The notes under the pieces: model-generated
The model's database searches: none
Told to the model about the DNA's origin: nothing
The model's input: only the letters and a program-made list of their open reading frames with translations
In this document: positions 1-8,884 of the stretch, piece by piece
How the letters are laid out: every line of letters starts with the position of its first letter
Position numbering within the stretch: the first letter of the stretch is position 1
Source: Actinomycetota bacterium
GTDB taxonomy: Bacteria > Actinomycetota > Actinomycetes > S36-B12 > UBA5976
DNA: 64,000 bases
Assembly: GCA_026392515.1 (NCBI GenBank)
Contig: JAPLBY010000029.1
Span: 77,493-141,492 of the forward strand
Direction: 5' to 3'
Position numbers and translations under genes: made by a program

Positions 1-4
1 CAAA

Positions 5-283
5 GTGAACAAGGCAGAACTAATTGATGGAGTAGCTGAAGCCGCAGGCCTAAGCAAAAAAGACGCCACCGCAGCTGTAGATGCAGTTTTTGACACCATC
101 TCCCGCGCAGTAGCCAAGGGTGACAAAGTTTCCCTAACAGGCTTCGGTATCTTCGAGAAGTCAGACCGCGCAGCCCGTACTGGCCGCAACCCACAGACTG
201 GTGCTCCAGTTCAGATTGCAGCAACATCAGTACCTAAGTTCCGCGCTGGCGCTGAATTCAAGAAAAAGGTTTCAGGCAAATAA
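5..283 (+). CDS. hup: HU-family nucleoid DNA-binding protein
   Basis: A 92-residue HU/IHF-family protein that dimerises and bends chromosomal DNA. It shows the family core GFGIFE (about residues 46-51) and the DNA-contacting arm RTGRNPQTG (about 58-66), ending in a lysine-rich tail. Length is the usual ~90 aa, so it lacks the long Lys/Ala-rich C-terminal extension of mycobacterial HupB. The start is a GTG four bases into the window, so its promoter is not visible. A strong hairpin terminator follows directly, so it is probably transcribed alone or as the last gene of its unit. Family assignment is secure; HU rather than IHF is inferred from the actinobacterial context. Confidence 0.95.
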   Translation: MNKAELIDGVAEAAGLSKKDATAAVDAVFDTISRAVAKGDKVSLTGFGIFEKSDRAARTGRNPQTGAPVQIAATSVPKFRAGAEFKKKVSGK

Positions 284-300
284 GCCTTAAAACTTAAAGT

Positions 301-341
301 AATCGGACTCGTTGGGAAACCAACGAGTCCGATTCATTTTT
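301..341 (+). terminator. Rho-independent terminator after hup
   Basis: A perfect 15-bp stem (AATCGGACTCGTTGG / CCAACGAGTCCGATT) with a GAAA tetraloop is followed by CATTTTT. It lies 17 bp after the HU stop codon and separates hup from plsC. Confidence 0.92.
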
Positions 342-360
342 ATGTCAGGATGATTAAGTC

Positions 361-1101
361 ATGAGCAAATTCCCGCCACAGTCACACCGTGGCTTTTGGT
401 ATCGGTTTATCGCATTCGTTTTGCGCCCGATCCTAAAAGCAGCCACGGCCCGGGACTGGCGAGGTGGCGAATTCTTGCGCGTTGACCAAGGAATCGTCGT
501 AGCTATGAATCACCTTTCTTGGTATGACCCATTAGTGGCTGCTCACTTTGTTAATGACAATGGCCGGCCCGTTAGATTCTTGGCCAAAGTTGAAGTCTTT
601 AAGATTCCGTTGCTTGGATCGATTTTAAAAAGTGCCGGACAAATTCCGGTTCAGCGCGGTAACTCAGATGCAGCAGCTGGCTCATTGCGCGAAGCATTTA
701 GCGCAATTGAAAATGGTCAGTGTGTTGTCATCTACCCAGAAGGCACATTGACTCGTGATCCAAACCTTTGGCCGATGACTGCAAAGACTGGTGCAGCGCG
801 TATTGCACTAATGACCGGCGCTCCAGTTATTCCCGCAGCGCAATGGGGCCCGCAAGAAGTTATTCCGCCTTATTCAAAGAGCATTCGATTGTTCCCGCGC
901 AAAACTATGCACGTCTGGGCCGGACCTGCAATTGATCTTGATGACTTAAGAAGTCAACCAATTTCGGCCAGCACGCTACGCGAAGCCACGGAACGCATCA
1001 TGTTGGCCATTACTAAAATATTGGCAGAGCAACGTGGCGAGACTCCACCTGCTCAACCGCTGGACCGACGAATTGCACTTCAGAAGAAAGCAGAATCGTA
1101 A
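361..1101 (+). CDS. plsC: 1-acyl-sn-glycerol-3-phosphate acyltransferase (PlsC family)
   Basis: A 246-aa member of the lysophosphatidic acid acyltransferase family, which transfers an acyl chain to lysophosphatidate at the inner membrane during phospholipid synthesis. The catalytic HX4D box is visible as NHLSWYDP (H51, D56), and the glycerophosphate-binding EGT motif as YPEGTLTRDP (about 126-133). An N-terminal hydrophobic segment (about 12-25) suggests membrane association. The stop codon shares one base with the ATG of gpsA (TAATG), so the two glycerolipid genes are translationally coupled. The precise acyl acceptor cannot be read from sequence; a broader 1-acylglycerol acyltransferase role is possible. 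Confidence 0.9.
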   Translation: MSKFPPQSHRGFWYRFIAFVLRPILKAATARDWRGGEFLRVDQGIVVAMNHLSWYDPLVAAHFVNDNGRPVRFLAKVEVFKIPLLGSILKSAGQIPVQRGNSDAAAGSLREAFSAIENGQCVVIYPEGTLTRDPNLWPMTAKTGAARIALMTGAPVIPAAQWGPQEVIPPYSKSIRLFPRKTMHVWAGPAIDLDDLRSQPISASTLREATERIMLAITKILAEQRGETPPAQPLDRRIALQKKAES

Positions 1102-2120
1102 TGCGCGTCGCCGTAATGGGAGCTGGCTCTTGGGGATCAGTTTTCTCGATGATTCTTGCTGATGCTGGATGCGATGTTTCGCTTTGGGCTCGTAGCGCAG
1201 CAATTGCTGATGACATCAATTCCACTCACATTAACCACGCATACTTTCCAGAACTAACTCTTCCTAAAAACATCCTGGCCACTACAAATCCAGATAAAGC
1301 ATTAACTGATGCTGACCTTGTTGTGCTGGCAATGCCGGCCCAAACTTTGCGAGGAAATCTTTCTGCCTGGAGCTTGTCTATTCCAACGGATTCCATTTTG
1401 GTATCGCTTATCAAAGGCGTAGAACTAGGCACAGCCGAGCGCATGACTGAAGTTATTGCGGAGATAACCAAAGTTGATACCGAAAGAGTTGCGGTAGTTT
1501 CCGGACCAAACTTGGCACACGAAATCGCAGCTCGCGAACCAGCTGCAACCACGGTCGCCTGTATTAATGAAGAGTTTGCAATCAAGATTCAAGATGCTTG
1601 CACCACCGACTATTTCCGGCCGTATTACACAACCGATGTTGTTGGTGTGGAAATTGCGGGCGCAGTTAAAAACGTAATTGCCCTGGCAAACGGTATGGCC
1701 GTTGGTCTTGGTTATGGCGAGAATTCCCAGTCTGCACTTATGACGCGCGGCCTGGCTGAGATGTCTCGCTTGGGTGTTGCCCTTGGCGCCAACCCTCTTA
1801 CTTTTGCTGGGCTAGCCGGCGTTGGCGATTTGATTGCAACTTGTCAGTCACCGCTATCGCGCAACCGAACCATTGGTGTTTACCTTGGCGAAGGCAAAAC
1901 GATTGAGCAAGCTCAGACTTTAACCAAAACCACGTCAGAAGGCGTTAAGAGTTGCCAATCCATTTCGGATCTTGCCAATCGCCATGGGGTTGAGATGCCA
2001 ATTACTGAGCAAGTTGTAAACGTGATTCATCGCGGAACCAGCGCTGAGAAAGTTCTGAAGGCTTTCATGTCTCGACCAACAACGGCCGAAGAAGGCCAAG
2101 AACTAATGGAGCATATGTAG
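1101..2120 (+). CDS. gpsA: NAD(P)H-dependent glycerol-3-phosphate dehydrogenase
   Basis: Cytosolic enzyme reducing dihydroxyacetone phosphate to sn-glycerol-3-phosphate, the backbone donor for phospholipids and thus the partner of the preceding plsC. The 339-aa protein has the N-terminal Rossmann glycine motif GAGSWGS (residues 7-13), the central SGPNLAHEIA segment, and the C-terminal signature KNVIALANG...GLGYGENSQ and LAGVGDLIATC. Length is typical. It overlaps the plsC stop by one base. Its stop is 3 bp from the stop of the convergent PLP-enzyme gene, leaving no room for a classical terminator between them. Confidence 0.95.
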   Translation: MRVAVMGAGSWGSVFSMILADAGCDVSLWARSAAIADDINSTHINHAYFPELTLPKNILATTNPDKALTDADLVVLAMPAQTLRGNLSAWSLSIPTDSILVSLIKGVELGTAERMTEVIAEITKVDTERVAVVSGPNLAHEIAAREPAATTVACINEEFAIKIQDACTTDYFRPYYTTDVVGVEIAGAVKNVIALANGMAVGLGYGENSQSALMTRGLAEMSRLGVALGANPLTFAGLAGVGDLIATCQSPLSRNRTIGVYLGEGKTIEQAQTLTKTTSEGVKSCQSISDLANRHGVEMPITEQVVNVIHRGTSAEKVLKAFMSRPTTAEEGQELMEHM

Positions 2121-2123
2121 TTA

Positions 2124-3305
2124 CTAATATCCCATTTTTGGTTGAGTTTGATTTGCAATCTCACCAGTGGCATTTAGTGCTTGATCCAGATCAGCCCAAA
2201 TATCGTTTGCGTTTTCAATTCCAACTGATACGCGAATTAGATTCTCAGGAACTGCAGAATTTTCTTTAGGCCATCTGCGTCTACGTTCCATCAAGGTTTC
2301 GACACCACCAAGTGAAGTTGCATAAGTAATTAGCTCAACAGACTGACAAACTAGCTCGGCCGCTTCAGCATCGCCATCAACTTCAAATGCCAACATGAAT
2401 CCAGGGCCATCAGATTGACGCTTAGCAATGTCTGCATTCTTATGTCCACCAAGTCCTGGATAGTGCACAGCACGAACCTTGGTATGCCCAGCTAACTTCT
2501 CGGCAATGAATTGTGCATTTGATTCAGCGCGATCCACGCGAATTGCCAAAGTGCGAATACCGCGCAGTGCCAGGTAAGAATCGAATGCACTTGGCACGGC
2601 TCCCAAAAGAACTCGGCGACCAATAATCTTTTGCGCTAATTCTTCATCTGCAGTTACGAGCGCGCCCATAAGTAAGTCAGAGTGCCCAGCCAAACCTTTG
2701 GTAGCACTATGCATTACTAGGTGTGCACCTAGTTCAAGTGGTCGTTGCCGAATTGGAGTCATGAAGGTGTTATCTACTGCAAGGTAAGCGCCGTAATGTC
2801 GAGCCACGGTTGCAGTTGCTTCAATGTCACAAATTTCCATCATCGGATTAGTCGGCGTTTCAATCCAAACCCAAGAAGCAGGATTTCCGTCTCCGGCAAT
2901 TGCTGCTTTGACTGCAACATCATCAGTGACATCAACAAGTCGCAATTCAATTCGACCAAGGTCGTGAAGTTCCTTTAGTCGCATTGCAACACCGGTGTAT
3001 GAGTACTGACTAGCTACTACTGGTTTTCCTTGCGGGAATAAATCGAAGATGGCATTTGCCGCAGCCATGCCACTTGAGAAAACTGTGCACCGCCCACCTT
3101 CAAGTGCGCCGATTGCTTGCTCCAAGGAATCCAAGGTGGCGTTCCAATCGCGCATGTAGCCATAGGGTCCACCTGCGTGCATCGTGCTCGACAACACAAT
3201 CGGGGGATTGATAGGACCGTCTGGCGTTACAGGTGGACGACCAGCCTGCACGGCAGCGGTATCTAAATTCTTGAAGGACTCATGACCATTTTTCGGCGCG
3301 CTCAT
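2124..3305 (-). CDS. Cys/Met-metabolism PLP-dependent enzyme (cystathionine gamma-synthase/lyase type)
   Basis: A trans-sulfuration family enzyme using pyridoxal phosphate. The PLP lysine sits in HSATKGLAGHSD, and the substrate-binding SLGGVETL segment near the C-terminus is present. The ORF track extends the frame to 3482, but that extension overlaps ddl. The ATG at 3305 (MSAPKNGHE...) gives 393 aa, the family norm, and is 7 nt after a TAGTGT -10 box, which supports it as a leaderless start. It is divergent from ddl across a 53-bp shared promoter region. Family is firm; gamma-synthase (MetB), gamma-lyase or another gamma-elimination activity cannot be separated by eye. Confidence 0.85.
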   Translation of the reverse strand: MSAPKNGHESFKNLDTAAVQAGRPPVTPDGPINPPIVLSSTMHAGGPYGYMRDWNATLDSLEQAIGALEGGRCTVFSSGMAAANAIFDLFPQGKPVVASQYSYTGVAMRLKELHDLGRIELRLVDVTDDVAVKAAIAGDGNPASWVWIETPTNPMMEICDIEATATVARHYGAYLAVDNTFMTPIRQRPLELGAHLVMHSATKGLAGHSDLLMGALVTADEELAQKIIGRRVLLGAVPSAFDSYLALRGIRTLAIRVDRAESNAQFIAEKLAGHTKVRAVHYPGLGGHKNADIAKRQSDGPGFMLAFEVDGDAEAAELVCQSVELITYATSLGGVETLMERRRRWPKENSAVPENLIRVSVGIENANDIWADLDQALNATGEIANQTQPKMGY

Positions 3306-3312
3306 AGGGAAA

Positions 3313-3318
3313 ACACTA
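3313..3318 (-). promoter_or_regulatory. -10 box for a leaderless PLP-enzyme transcript
   Basis: TAGTGT on the minus strand lies 7 nt upstream of the ATG at 3305, the spacing expected when transcription begins at the start codon. It decides the start against the longer ORF. Confidence 0.65.
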
Positions 3319-3345
3319 GTGCCATTAGATTTCAAAATGTTTCGG

Positions 3346-3351
3346 TAGCGT
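3346..3351 (+). promoter_or_regulatory. -10 box for leaderless ddl
   Basis: TAGCGT followed by 7 nt and the GTG start of ddl at 3359. With the minus-strand TAGTGT box this makes a compact divergent pair of leaderless promoters. Confidence 0.6.
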
Positions 3352-3358
3352 TGGACAG

Positions 3359-4453
3359 GTGAGTAAGAAAATCCGGGTAGCCGTAATCTTTGGCGGTCGC
3401 AGCAGCGAGCACTCGATTTCTTGCATATCTGCAGGCAGCGTTCTGCGCGCGCTTGATCGAAATCTTTATGATGTGGTGCCAATTGGCATCACAAAATCTG
3501 GCAAATGGGTTCTTGAAGCCGACGATGCTAATCGATTAGCGATTCAAAATGGTGTCTTTCCTGAAGTTGACTCAACCAACCCAGCAGTTCTTTTCACCGC
3601 AGATCCAAGTGCTAAAGATTTAGTGGTGCAATCCAAAGTGCCAGAGGTCCTGCAGCAAGTGGATGTTGCCTTCCCAGTGCTTCATGGACCATGGGGCGAA
3701 GATGGCACGATTCAAGGCTTACTTGAGTTAGCTGGAATTCCATATGTAGGCTCCGGCGTATTTGCATCAGCTGCCGCAATGGATAAAGCTCACTTAAAAG
3801 CAATGATGCATTCTGCTGGACTGCCAATTGGTCCGTATGAAGTTGTGAGTAATGCGCAGTGGCTAACTGAAAAAGATGCCAGCTTGGCGCGCATCAAGAC
3901 GTTAGGTCTGCCAGTTTTCATTAAGCCATGTCGCGCCGGTTCCAGTGTTGGAATCAGCAAAGTTAAGTCCCACGATGACTTAGTGGCAGCAATTGAAGTC
4001 GCCAGAATTCATGATCCAAAAATTATTGCCGAAGTAAGTATTGAAAATGCTCGCGAAATTGAATGCGGCGTTTTAGGTACCAGCACAGGACCTAAGGCAA
4101 GTGTTTGTGCCGAAATCATTGTGCGTGATGGACACGAGTTTTATGACTTTGAAGCAAAGTACGTAGATGATTCCGTTGAACTATCAGTCCCAGGAAAACT
4201 CGATCCAGCCCAACACGAGAAACTTCGTGAGCTTGCGGTTCAAGCTTTCTTGGCGATGGATGGCGAAGGACTTGCTCGGGTAGACATGTTTGTCACTGGA
4301 AATGATGTCGTGATTAACGAAATCAACACCATGCCAGGCTTCACGCCAATTTCGATGTACCCACGGATGTGGGCTGAAACTGGTCTTGATTACCCAGCGT
4401 TGGTTGATGCCTTGGTGCAAGATGCACTTCGCCGTGGTGTTGGTCTGCGCTAA
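3359..4453 (+). CDS. ddl: D-alanine--D-alanine ligase
   Basis: ATP-grasp ligase joining two D-alanines for peptidoglycan precursor synthesis in the cytosol. The N-terminal VIFGGRSSEHSIS motif, the central LHGPWGEDGTIQG box, the ATP-binding VFIKPCRAGSSVGISKV segment and the metal/substrate motif VINEINTMPGFT are all visible in order. At 364 aa it matches the longer actinobacterial form. The GTG start is supported by a TAGCGT -10 box 7 nt upstream. thiL follows after 19 bp but has its own -10 box inside that gap. Confidence 0.95.
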   Translation: MSKKIRVAVIFGGRSSEHSISCISAGSVLRALDRNLYDVVPIGITKSGKWVLEADDANRLAIQNGVFPEVDSTNPAVLFTADPSAKDLVVQSKVPEVLQQVDVAFPVLHGPWGEDGTIQGLLELAGIPYVGSGVFASAAAMDKAHLKAMMHSAGLPIGPYEVVSNAQWLTEKDASLARIKTLGLPVFIKPCRAGSSVGISKVKSHDDLVAAIEVARIHDPKIIAEVSIENAREIECGVLGTSTGPKASVCAEIIVRDGHEFYDFEAKYVDDSVELSVPGKLDPAQHEKLRELAVQAFLAMDGEGLARVDMFVTGNDVVINEINTMPGFTPISMYPRMWAETGLDYPALVDALVQDALRRGVGLR

Positions 4454-4459
4454 TCGCGC

Positions 4460-4465
4460 TAACGT
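4460..4465 (+). promoter_or_regulatory. -10 box for leaderless thiL
   Basis: TAACGT lies 7 nt upstream of the thiL ATG at 4473, so thiL can be transcribed independently of ddl as a leaderless message. Confidence 0.55.
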
Positions 4466-4472
4466 GTAATAC

Positions 4473-5441
4473 ATGACCGAGCAAAGTGTGAGTGGCCAAA
4501 CCGTTGGCCAACTTGGCGAATTTGCATTGATTGACGCAATTGCAGCCCGACTGGCTAAATCATCAATCGAAACGGTTTCGGTAGGTATTGGCGATGACTC
4601 TGCAGTTGTATCTGCCAAGGGCGGGAACGTTGTCGCTTGCATAGACATGTTGACGCAAGGCGTGCATTTCCGTCTTGACTGGTCTGAAGCAAAAGATATT
4701 GGTCGTAAAGCAGCTGCGCAAAACTTAGCCGACATCTTTGCGATGGGAGCAACACCAACGGCATTGCTAGTTGGACTTGCGCTTCCTTCCGATACCCAAG
4801 TGTCTTGGGTAATGGGTTTAGCAGATGGTTTGAGTGAAGAAGCATCACTAGTTGGCGTGACCGTAGTTGGCGGCGACATAGTTCGTGGCGATTCAATTGC
4901 AATCAGCGTTACTGCGTTAGGTGAACTAGGGGAGCGAGCAGCAATTCTGCGATCCGGTGCAAAGCCAGGAGATGTTTTAGCCCTGGCCGGTCGACTTGGG
5001 TTTGCCCAAGCTGGATTGTTAATGCTTTCTCGCGGCTTTAGATCGCCAAGAGTTTTAGTTGGAGCCCACCGCGTCCCAGAACCACCATATGAATTAGTTC
5101 GACTTGCTACGCATGCGACATCGATGATCGACATCAGCGATGGTTTAGTTTCAGATTTGAGTCACATCGCTAAAGCATCTGGCGTCTCAATAAATATCAA
5201 GACTGCAGAATTTGATATTCCTGAACCACTTGCCGCAGCAGCTTCGGCATTTAATGGGGATGCGCTGGAATGGATTTTGACGGGCGGTGAAGATCACGCA
5301 TTTGCTGCCACATTCAGCAATGCTCTTGATGTGCCTTCTGGCTGGACCATTATTGGATCAGTCGAAGCTGGAGAGCCAGCTGTAACCGTTGATGGCGAGA
5401 TCTATTCCGGTAAAGGTTGGGATCACTTCTCAACCAACTAA
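4473..5441 (+). CDS. thiL: Thiamine-monophosphate kinase
   Basis: Phosphorylates thiamine monophosphate to thiamine diphosphate with ATP, the last step of thiamine cofactor synthesis. The 322-aa protein carries the AIR-synthase-like fold signatures: GIGDDSAVV near the N-terminus (metal/ATP-binding aspartates), the NLADIFAMGA helix, VTVVGGDIVRG, and MIDISDGLVSDLSHI. Length is typical. No other thiamine gene is in the window. It ends in a bidirectional terminator shared with convergent rpmB. Confidence 0.94.
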   Translation: MTEQSVSGQTVGQLGEFALIDAIAARLAKSSIETVSVGIGDDSAVVSAKGGNVVACIDMLTQGVHFRLDWSEAKDIGRKAAAQNLADIFAMGATPTALLVGLALPSDTQVSWVMGLADGLSEEASLVGVTVVGGDIVRGDSIAISVTALGELGERAAILRSGAKPGDVLALAGRLGFAQAGLLMLSRGFRSPRVLVGAHRVPEPPYELVRLATHATSMIDISDGLVSDLSHIAKASGVSINIKTAEFDIPEPLAAAASAFNGDALEWILTGGEDHAFAATFSNALDVPSGWTIIGSVEAGEPAVTVDGEIYSGKGWDHFSTN

Positions 5442-5473
5442 AAATCCCCCCGATTAAATCGAGGGGATTTTTA
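5441..5473. terminator. Bidirectional terminator between thiL and rpmB
   Basis: AAAATCCCCCCGAT-TAA-ATCGAGGGGATTTT forms a stem of about 14 bp with a single C-A mismatch. T-runs on the right side and A-runs on the left let it work for both converging genes. Confidence 0.88.
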
Positions 5474-5487
5474 AGTTTAGTTAGCTA

Positions 5488-5676
5488 TCAGACGCGGGAA
5501 ACTTTTCCAGCCTTGATGCATGAAGTGCAAACATTTAGACGCTTTGGCGAGTTGTTAACAACTGCGTGCACGGTCTGGATGTTTGGATTGAAACGACGCT
5601 TGGTTCGACGGTGTGAGTGGGAAATGGCGTGGCCAAAGCCTGGGCCTTTGCCACAGACGTCACATACAGCAGCCAT
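5488..5676 (-). CDS. rpmB: 50S ribosomal protein L28 (zinc-binding form)
   Basis: A 62-aa ribosomal protein of the large subunit. Paired cysteines CDVCGKGP near the N-terminus and CTSC near the C-terminus mark the four-cysteine, zinc-binding form. The basic stretch [10 protein letters not shown] is characteristic of L28. The start is an ATG preceded by AAGGAG at good spacing on the minus strand. It stands alone, convergent with thiL and divergent from the DAK2-domain gene, a common actinobacterial placement near recG. Confidence 0.95.
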   Translation of the reverse strand: MAAVCDVCGKGPGFGHAISHSHRRTKRRFNPNIQTVHAVVNNSPKRLNVCTSCIKAGKVSRV

Positions 5677-5814
5677 TTTGACTCCTTGAAGATTGATGGT
5701 TTTGCTTGGTTAAGCCTTGCCAGACTACCTGCGAATGCTCAGAAATTCCAATTCGGGCTCAACTAAACCCTATAACTGCGGGCTTGTGACTCATCCGGAA
5801 ACCTATGAGACAGG

Positions 5815-5820
5815 TAACCT
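5815..5820 (+). promoter_or_regulatory. -10 box for leaderless DAK2-domain gene
   Basis: TAACCT, then 6 nt, then the GTG at 5827. The spacing implies a leaderless transcript that may continue into recG, rsmD and coaD. Confidence 0.6.
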
Positions 5821-5826
5821 AGGGGC

Positions 5827-6714
5827 GTGGCAAACACTGGAAATGCGGGTATTGACGCGGCTACGCTCCAGGCAGCCATGGTTCAGTTCCAGGACTTACT
5901 GGCCCAAAATGAGCAGTTACTCAACGATTTAAACGTTTATCCAGTGCCAGATTCCGATACTGGCTCAAATACTCTGCACACGCTTAAGGCAGGCATTGCC
6001 AACGCTTCAGGCCACGCATCCGACTTAGGTGAGTACGCCGCAGCCTTAGCAACGGGTGCCGCGAAGTCCGCTCTAGGAAATTCGGGCGTGATCTTGGCTC
6101 AGTATTTGCAGGGACTGGCACAAGGCTTATCGCAAGTTAAAACTACTGATCAATGTTCACCAAGTGAATGGCAGCAGTCGCTTGAGCAAGCTGCAGTTGT
6201 TGCTCGGGAGTCGGTACTAACTCCTGCGGAAGGCACCATGCTCACGATTGCTGATGCTGCCGCGAATGTTCCAGCGCAATCAGATTTTCAAAAGTATTAT
6301 CAGGCTGTTCAAATCGCAGTTCGTGCTGCCGTAATTGAAACGCAGAATTTGTTACCAGAACTTGTCGCAGCAGAAGTTGTTGATTCAGGCGCCTTGGCAC
6401 TTTCGTTTTTTCATGACAGTGTCGCATTAAGTTTTGGGGTAACTGTAAGTCCACTGGAGATAAAGCCTCGCAAACTCGTTGCCACGAGTTACTCAGGTCC
6501 AGCATTTGAATTAATGTTTTCGGTCATCTGCTCACAAGCGATCAAAGAAGAAATTGAAAGCAAGATTTCTAGCCTTGGTGAATCGATTGCGATTTCTGGC
6601 CTCGAACCAGACTTCAACTTCCACATTCACACCAACGAACCAGACAAAGTGATTGCAAGTTGTGAAAACCAAGTCGAAATAACCAATATTCGAATCTCTG
6701 AGCTAGGCAACTAA
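5827..6714 (+). CDS. DAK2/DhaL-domain protein, short FakA-like
   Basis: N-terminal DhaL (DAK2) nucleotide-binding domain, about residues 10-190, with NVYPVPDSDTGSNT matching the family's conserved metal/ATP loop, then a segment (about 205-295) like the FakA middle domain, including FHIHTNEPDKV. FakA phosphorylates fatty acids bound to FakB, while DhaL acts on dihydroxyacetone. Full FakA proteins run to roughly 550 aa with a further C-terminal domain; this one stops at 295 aa, only 4 bp before recG. I see no remnant of a third domain downstream, so it looks like a natural short form, not a frameshift. Partner and substrate are unknown; the placement before recG is conserved in many Gram-positives. 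Confidence 0.75.
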   Translation: MANTGNAGIDAATLQAAMVQFQDLLAQNEQLLNDLNVYPVPDSDTGSNTLHTLKAGIANASGHASDLGEYAAALATGAAKSALGNSGVILAQYLQGLAQGLSQVKTTDQCSPSEWQQSLEQAAVVARESVLTPAEGTMLTIADAAANVPAQSDFQKYYQAVQIAVRAAVIETQNLLPELVAAEVVDSGALALSFFHDSVALSFGVTVSPLEIKPRKLVATSYSGPAFELMFSVICSQAIKEEIESKISSLGESIAISGLEPDFNFHIHTNEPDKVIASCENQVEITNIRISELGN

Positions 6715-6718
6715 TTAG

Positions 6719-8884
6719 ATGGCCGACTTAAGTACTCAAGTAGTTGAAGTTGTTGGCGCCAAGACTGCAGCGCTCTTAAAGTCAGAATTTGAAATTGAAT
6801 TGGTTGAAGATTTACTTCGGCACTATCCACGCAGATATGAACAACGTGGTGCATTAACTGATCTTGGCAATCTTGACATTGGTGATCACGTCACGGTGCA
6901 GGCTCAGGTTAAGAGTTTTAAGAATTTAAAGAACGCAAAGGGCGGCACGCGTCAAGAAGTTGTTATCAGTGATGGCTCAGGCTCTTTGACTTTGATGTTC
7001 TTTAATCAACACTGGCGCGAAAAAGATTTAGTAGCCGGTCGGCAAGGTTTGTTCGCTGGACAAGTTTCGGTGTTTAACAACAAGCGCCAGTTAACTCATC
7101 CAGAGTATGAACTTCTTGATGATGCAGCTGATGTAAATCCAGATGATTACGCCGAAGCTTTCTTGCCGGTCTATCCCGCAACTAAGAAACTGCAGACTTG
7201 GACGATCGAACGCAGCATTGACTTGGCACTAACTGCACTTGGCAATGTTGAAGACCCGTTGCCAGCGGACATCCGAAAATCTGAAGGCCTGATCGATTTA
7301 GATGTTGCGTTGCATGCGATTCATAAGCCAACATCCCTTGAGCAACTTGAAGCCAGCAGATTACGTCTGAAGTGGGATGAAGCTTTAGCCCTTCAAGTTG
7401 TTTTGGCTAAGCAACGTCACGAAGAAGATTCCTGGCCAGCTATTTCGAGAACCGAAAAACCAGATGGCTTACTTGCCGCTTTTGATGCGAGATTGCCCTT
7501 CACCCTGACGCAAGGACAAAGTGAAGTAGCTAAAACAATTTCGGCTGAAATGGCAGCTGGCCATCCAATGCATCGCCTACTGCAAGGTGAAGTAGGTAGT
7601 GGAAAGACCGTTGTTGCGGTGCGAGCGATGCTGACTGTCGTGGATTCAGGTGGCCAAGCAGCATTGCTGGCACCAACTGAAGTGCTGGCAGCCCAGCACT
7701 ATCGAGCAATTACTAACTTGCTTGGGCCATTGGCCGAGAGAGGGAAACTCGGGGCTCACGATGAAGGCACTGGCGTAACCCTGCTGACCGGATCAATGAC
7801 AACTGCGGCCAGGCGACAAGCCTTGCTAGACATCACGTCAGGCCAAGCTGGAATCGTCATCGGAACACATGCGTTGCTTGAAGATCGAGTTGATTTCTTT
7901 GATCTGGGACTTGTCGTTATCGACGAGCAACATCGCTTTGGTGTGGAACAGCGCGCAACGTTAGTTGGCAAAGCTGGAAGTGATCGACGTCCGCACGTTC
8001 TAGTTATGACTGCAACACCAATTCCGCGCACGGTTGCCATGACTGCATTTGGAGCACTTGATATTTCAACTTTGAGTGAACTCCCAGCCGGACGTTCGCC
8101 GATTACTTCTCACGTTGTTTTGTCCGCTGAGAAACCAAGCCACTTAGCCAGAGCTTGGGAACGCATTGTCGAAGAAGTTAAAGCAGGGCATCAGGCGTAT
8201 GTAGTTGTCCCACGAATTGCCAGCCAAGAAGATAAAGATCTAAAGCCGGGCCAACGCCAAGCAATTGCACTTGAAGATTTAGCACCGCAGTTAATCGAGG
8301 GCCCACTAAAAGATGTTCGTGTTGGAATCATGCACGGGCAAATGCCAGGCGCGGACAAAGATGATGTGATGCAAAGATTTGCAAATGGTCCAGCACATAA
8401 AGACGGCATTGATGTTTTGATCTCAACTACGGTTATCGAAGTTGGTGTGGATGTTCCGAATGCGACAACCATGGTGATCATGGATGCGGATCGTTTCGGC
8501 ATTAGCCAGTTACACCAACTCCGCGGTCGCGTAGGTCGTGGCAGCGCTCCTGGGCTATGTCTGCTGGTAACGGAAGCACCAGCGTTTAGTCCAGCTCGGG
8601 AACGCTTGGCGGCAGTTGCCTCAACGAATGATGGCTTTGAATTGGCAGCCCTTGATCTGGAGCAACGACGTGAAGGTGATGTTCTAGGGCGCAATCAATC
8701 AGGTATGCGCTCGAGCTTGAAGTTAGTTAGCATCCTGCGTGATGAAGAGATTTTGGAACAAGCCAGAATTGCTGCTGTGGATATCGTGAACAAAGATCCT
8801 GAATTGGATTCCAATCCAGCACTAGCCAGAGCTGTGCAATCGCTAATTGATCAAGCGCGCGCTGAGTTTGTGAAGAAATCATGA
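6719..8884 (+). CDS. recG: ATP-dependent DNA helicase RecG
   Basis: Branch-migrating superfamily 2 helicase that remodels stalled forks and Holliday junctions. In order: an N-terminal OB-fold wedge domain (about 60-150), Walker A GEVGSGKT (about residues 290-297), the DEQH-type Walker B VVIDEQHRFGVEQR, motif III MTATPIPRT, and C-terminal motifs V/VI ending in QLRGRVGRG. The 721 aa length is close to the usual 690-740. It starts 4 bp after the DAK2 gene, and its stop overlaps the rsmD ATG by 4 bp, so translation is coupled. Confidence 0.96.
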   Translation: MADLSTQVVEVVGAKTAALLKSEFEIELVEDLLRHYPRRYEQRGALTDLGNLDIGDHVTVQAQVKSFKNLKNAKGGTRQEVVISDGSGSLTLMFFNQHWREKDLVAGRQGLFAGQVSVFNNKRQLTHPEYELLDDAADVNPDDYAEAFLPVYPATKKLQTWTIERSIDLALTALGNVEDPLPADIRKSEGLIDLDVALHAIHKPTSLEQLEASRLRLKWDEALALQVVLAKQRHEEDSWPAISRTEKPDGLLAAFDARLPFTLTQGQSEVAKTISAEMAAGHPMHRLLQGEVGSGKTVVAVRAMLTVVDSGGQAALLAPTEVLAAQHYRAITNLLGPLAERGKLGAHDEGTGVTLLTGSMTTAARRQALLDITSGQAGIVIGTHALLEDRVDFFDLGLVVIDEQHRFGVEQRATLVGKAGSDRRPHVLVMTATPIPRTVAMTAFGALDISTLSELPAGRSPITSHVVLSAEKPSHLARAWERIVEEVKAGHQAYVVVPRIASQEDKDLKPGQRQAIALEDLAPQLIEGPLKDVRVGIMHGQMPGADKDDVMQRFANGPAHKDGIDVLISTTVIEVGVDVPNATTMVIMDADRFGISQLHQLRGRVGRGSAPGLCLLVTEAPAFSPARERLAAVASTNDGFELAALDLEQRREGDVLGRNQSGMRSSLKLVSILRDEEILEQARIAAVDIVNKDPELDSNPALARAVQSLIDQARAEFVKKS

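Noticed and set aside
4184-5134. 316-aa minus-strand ORF across the end of ddl and most of thiL
   Set aside because: Antisense to two certain genes, with Ser/Ala/Pro-rich shadow composition and no domain.
8191-8694. 167-aa minus-strand ORF over recG
   Set aside because: Antisense to conserved helicase motifs; composition typical of a shadow.
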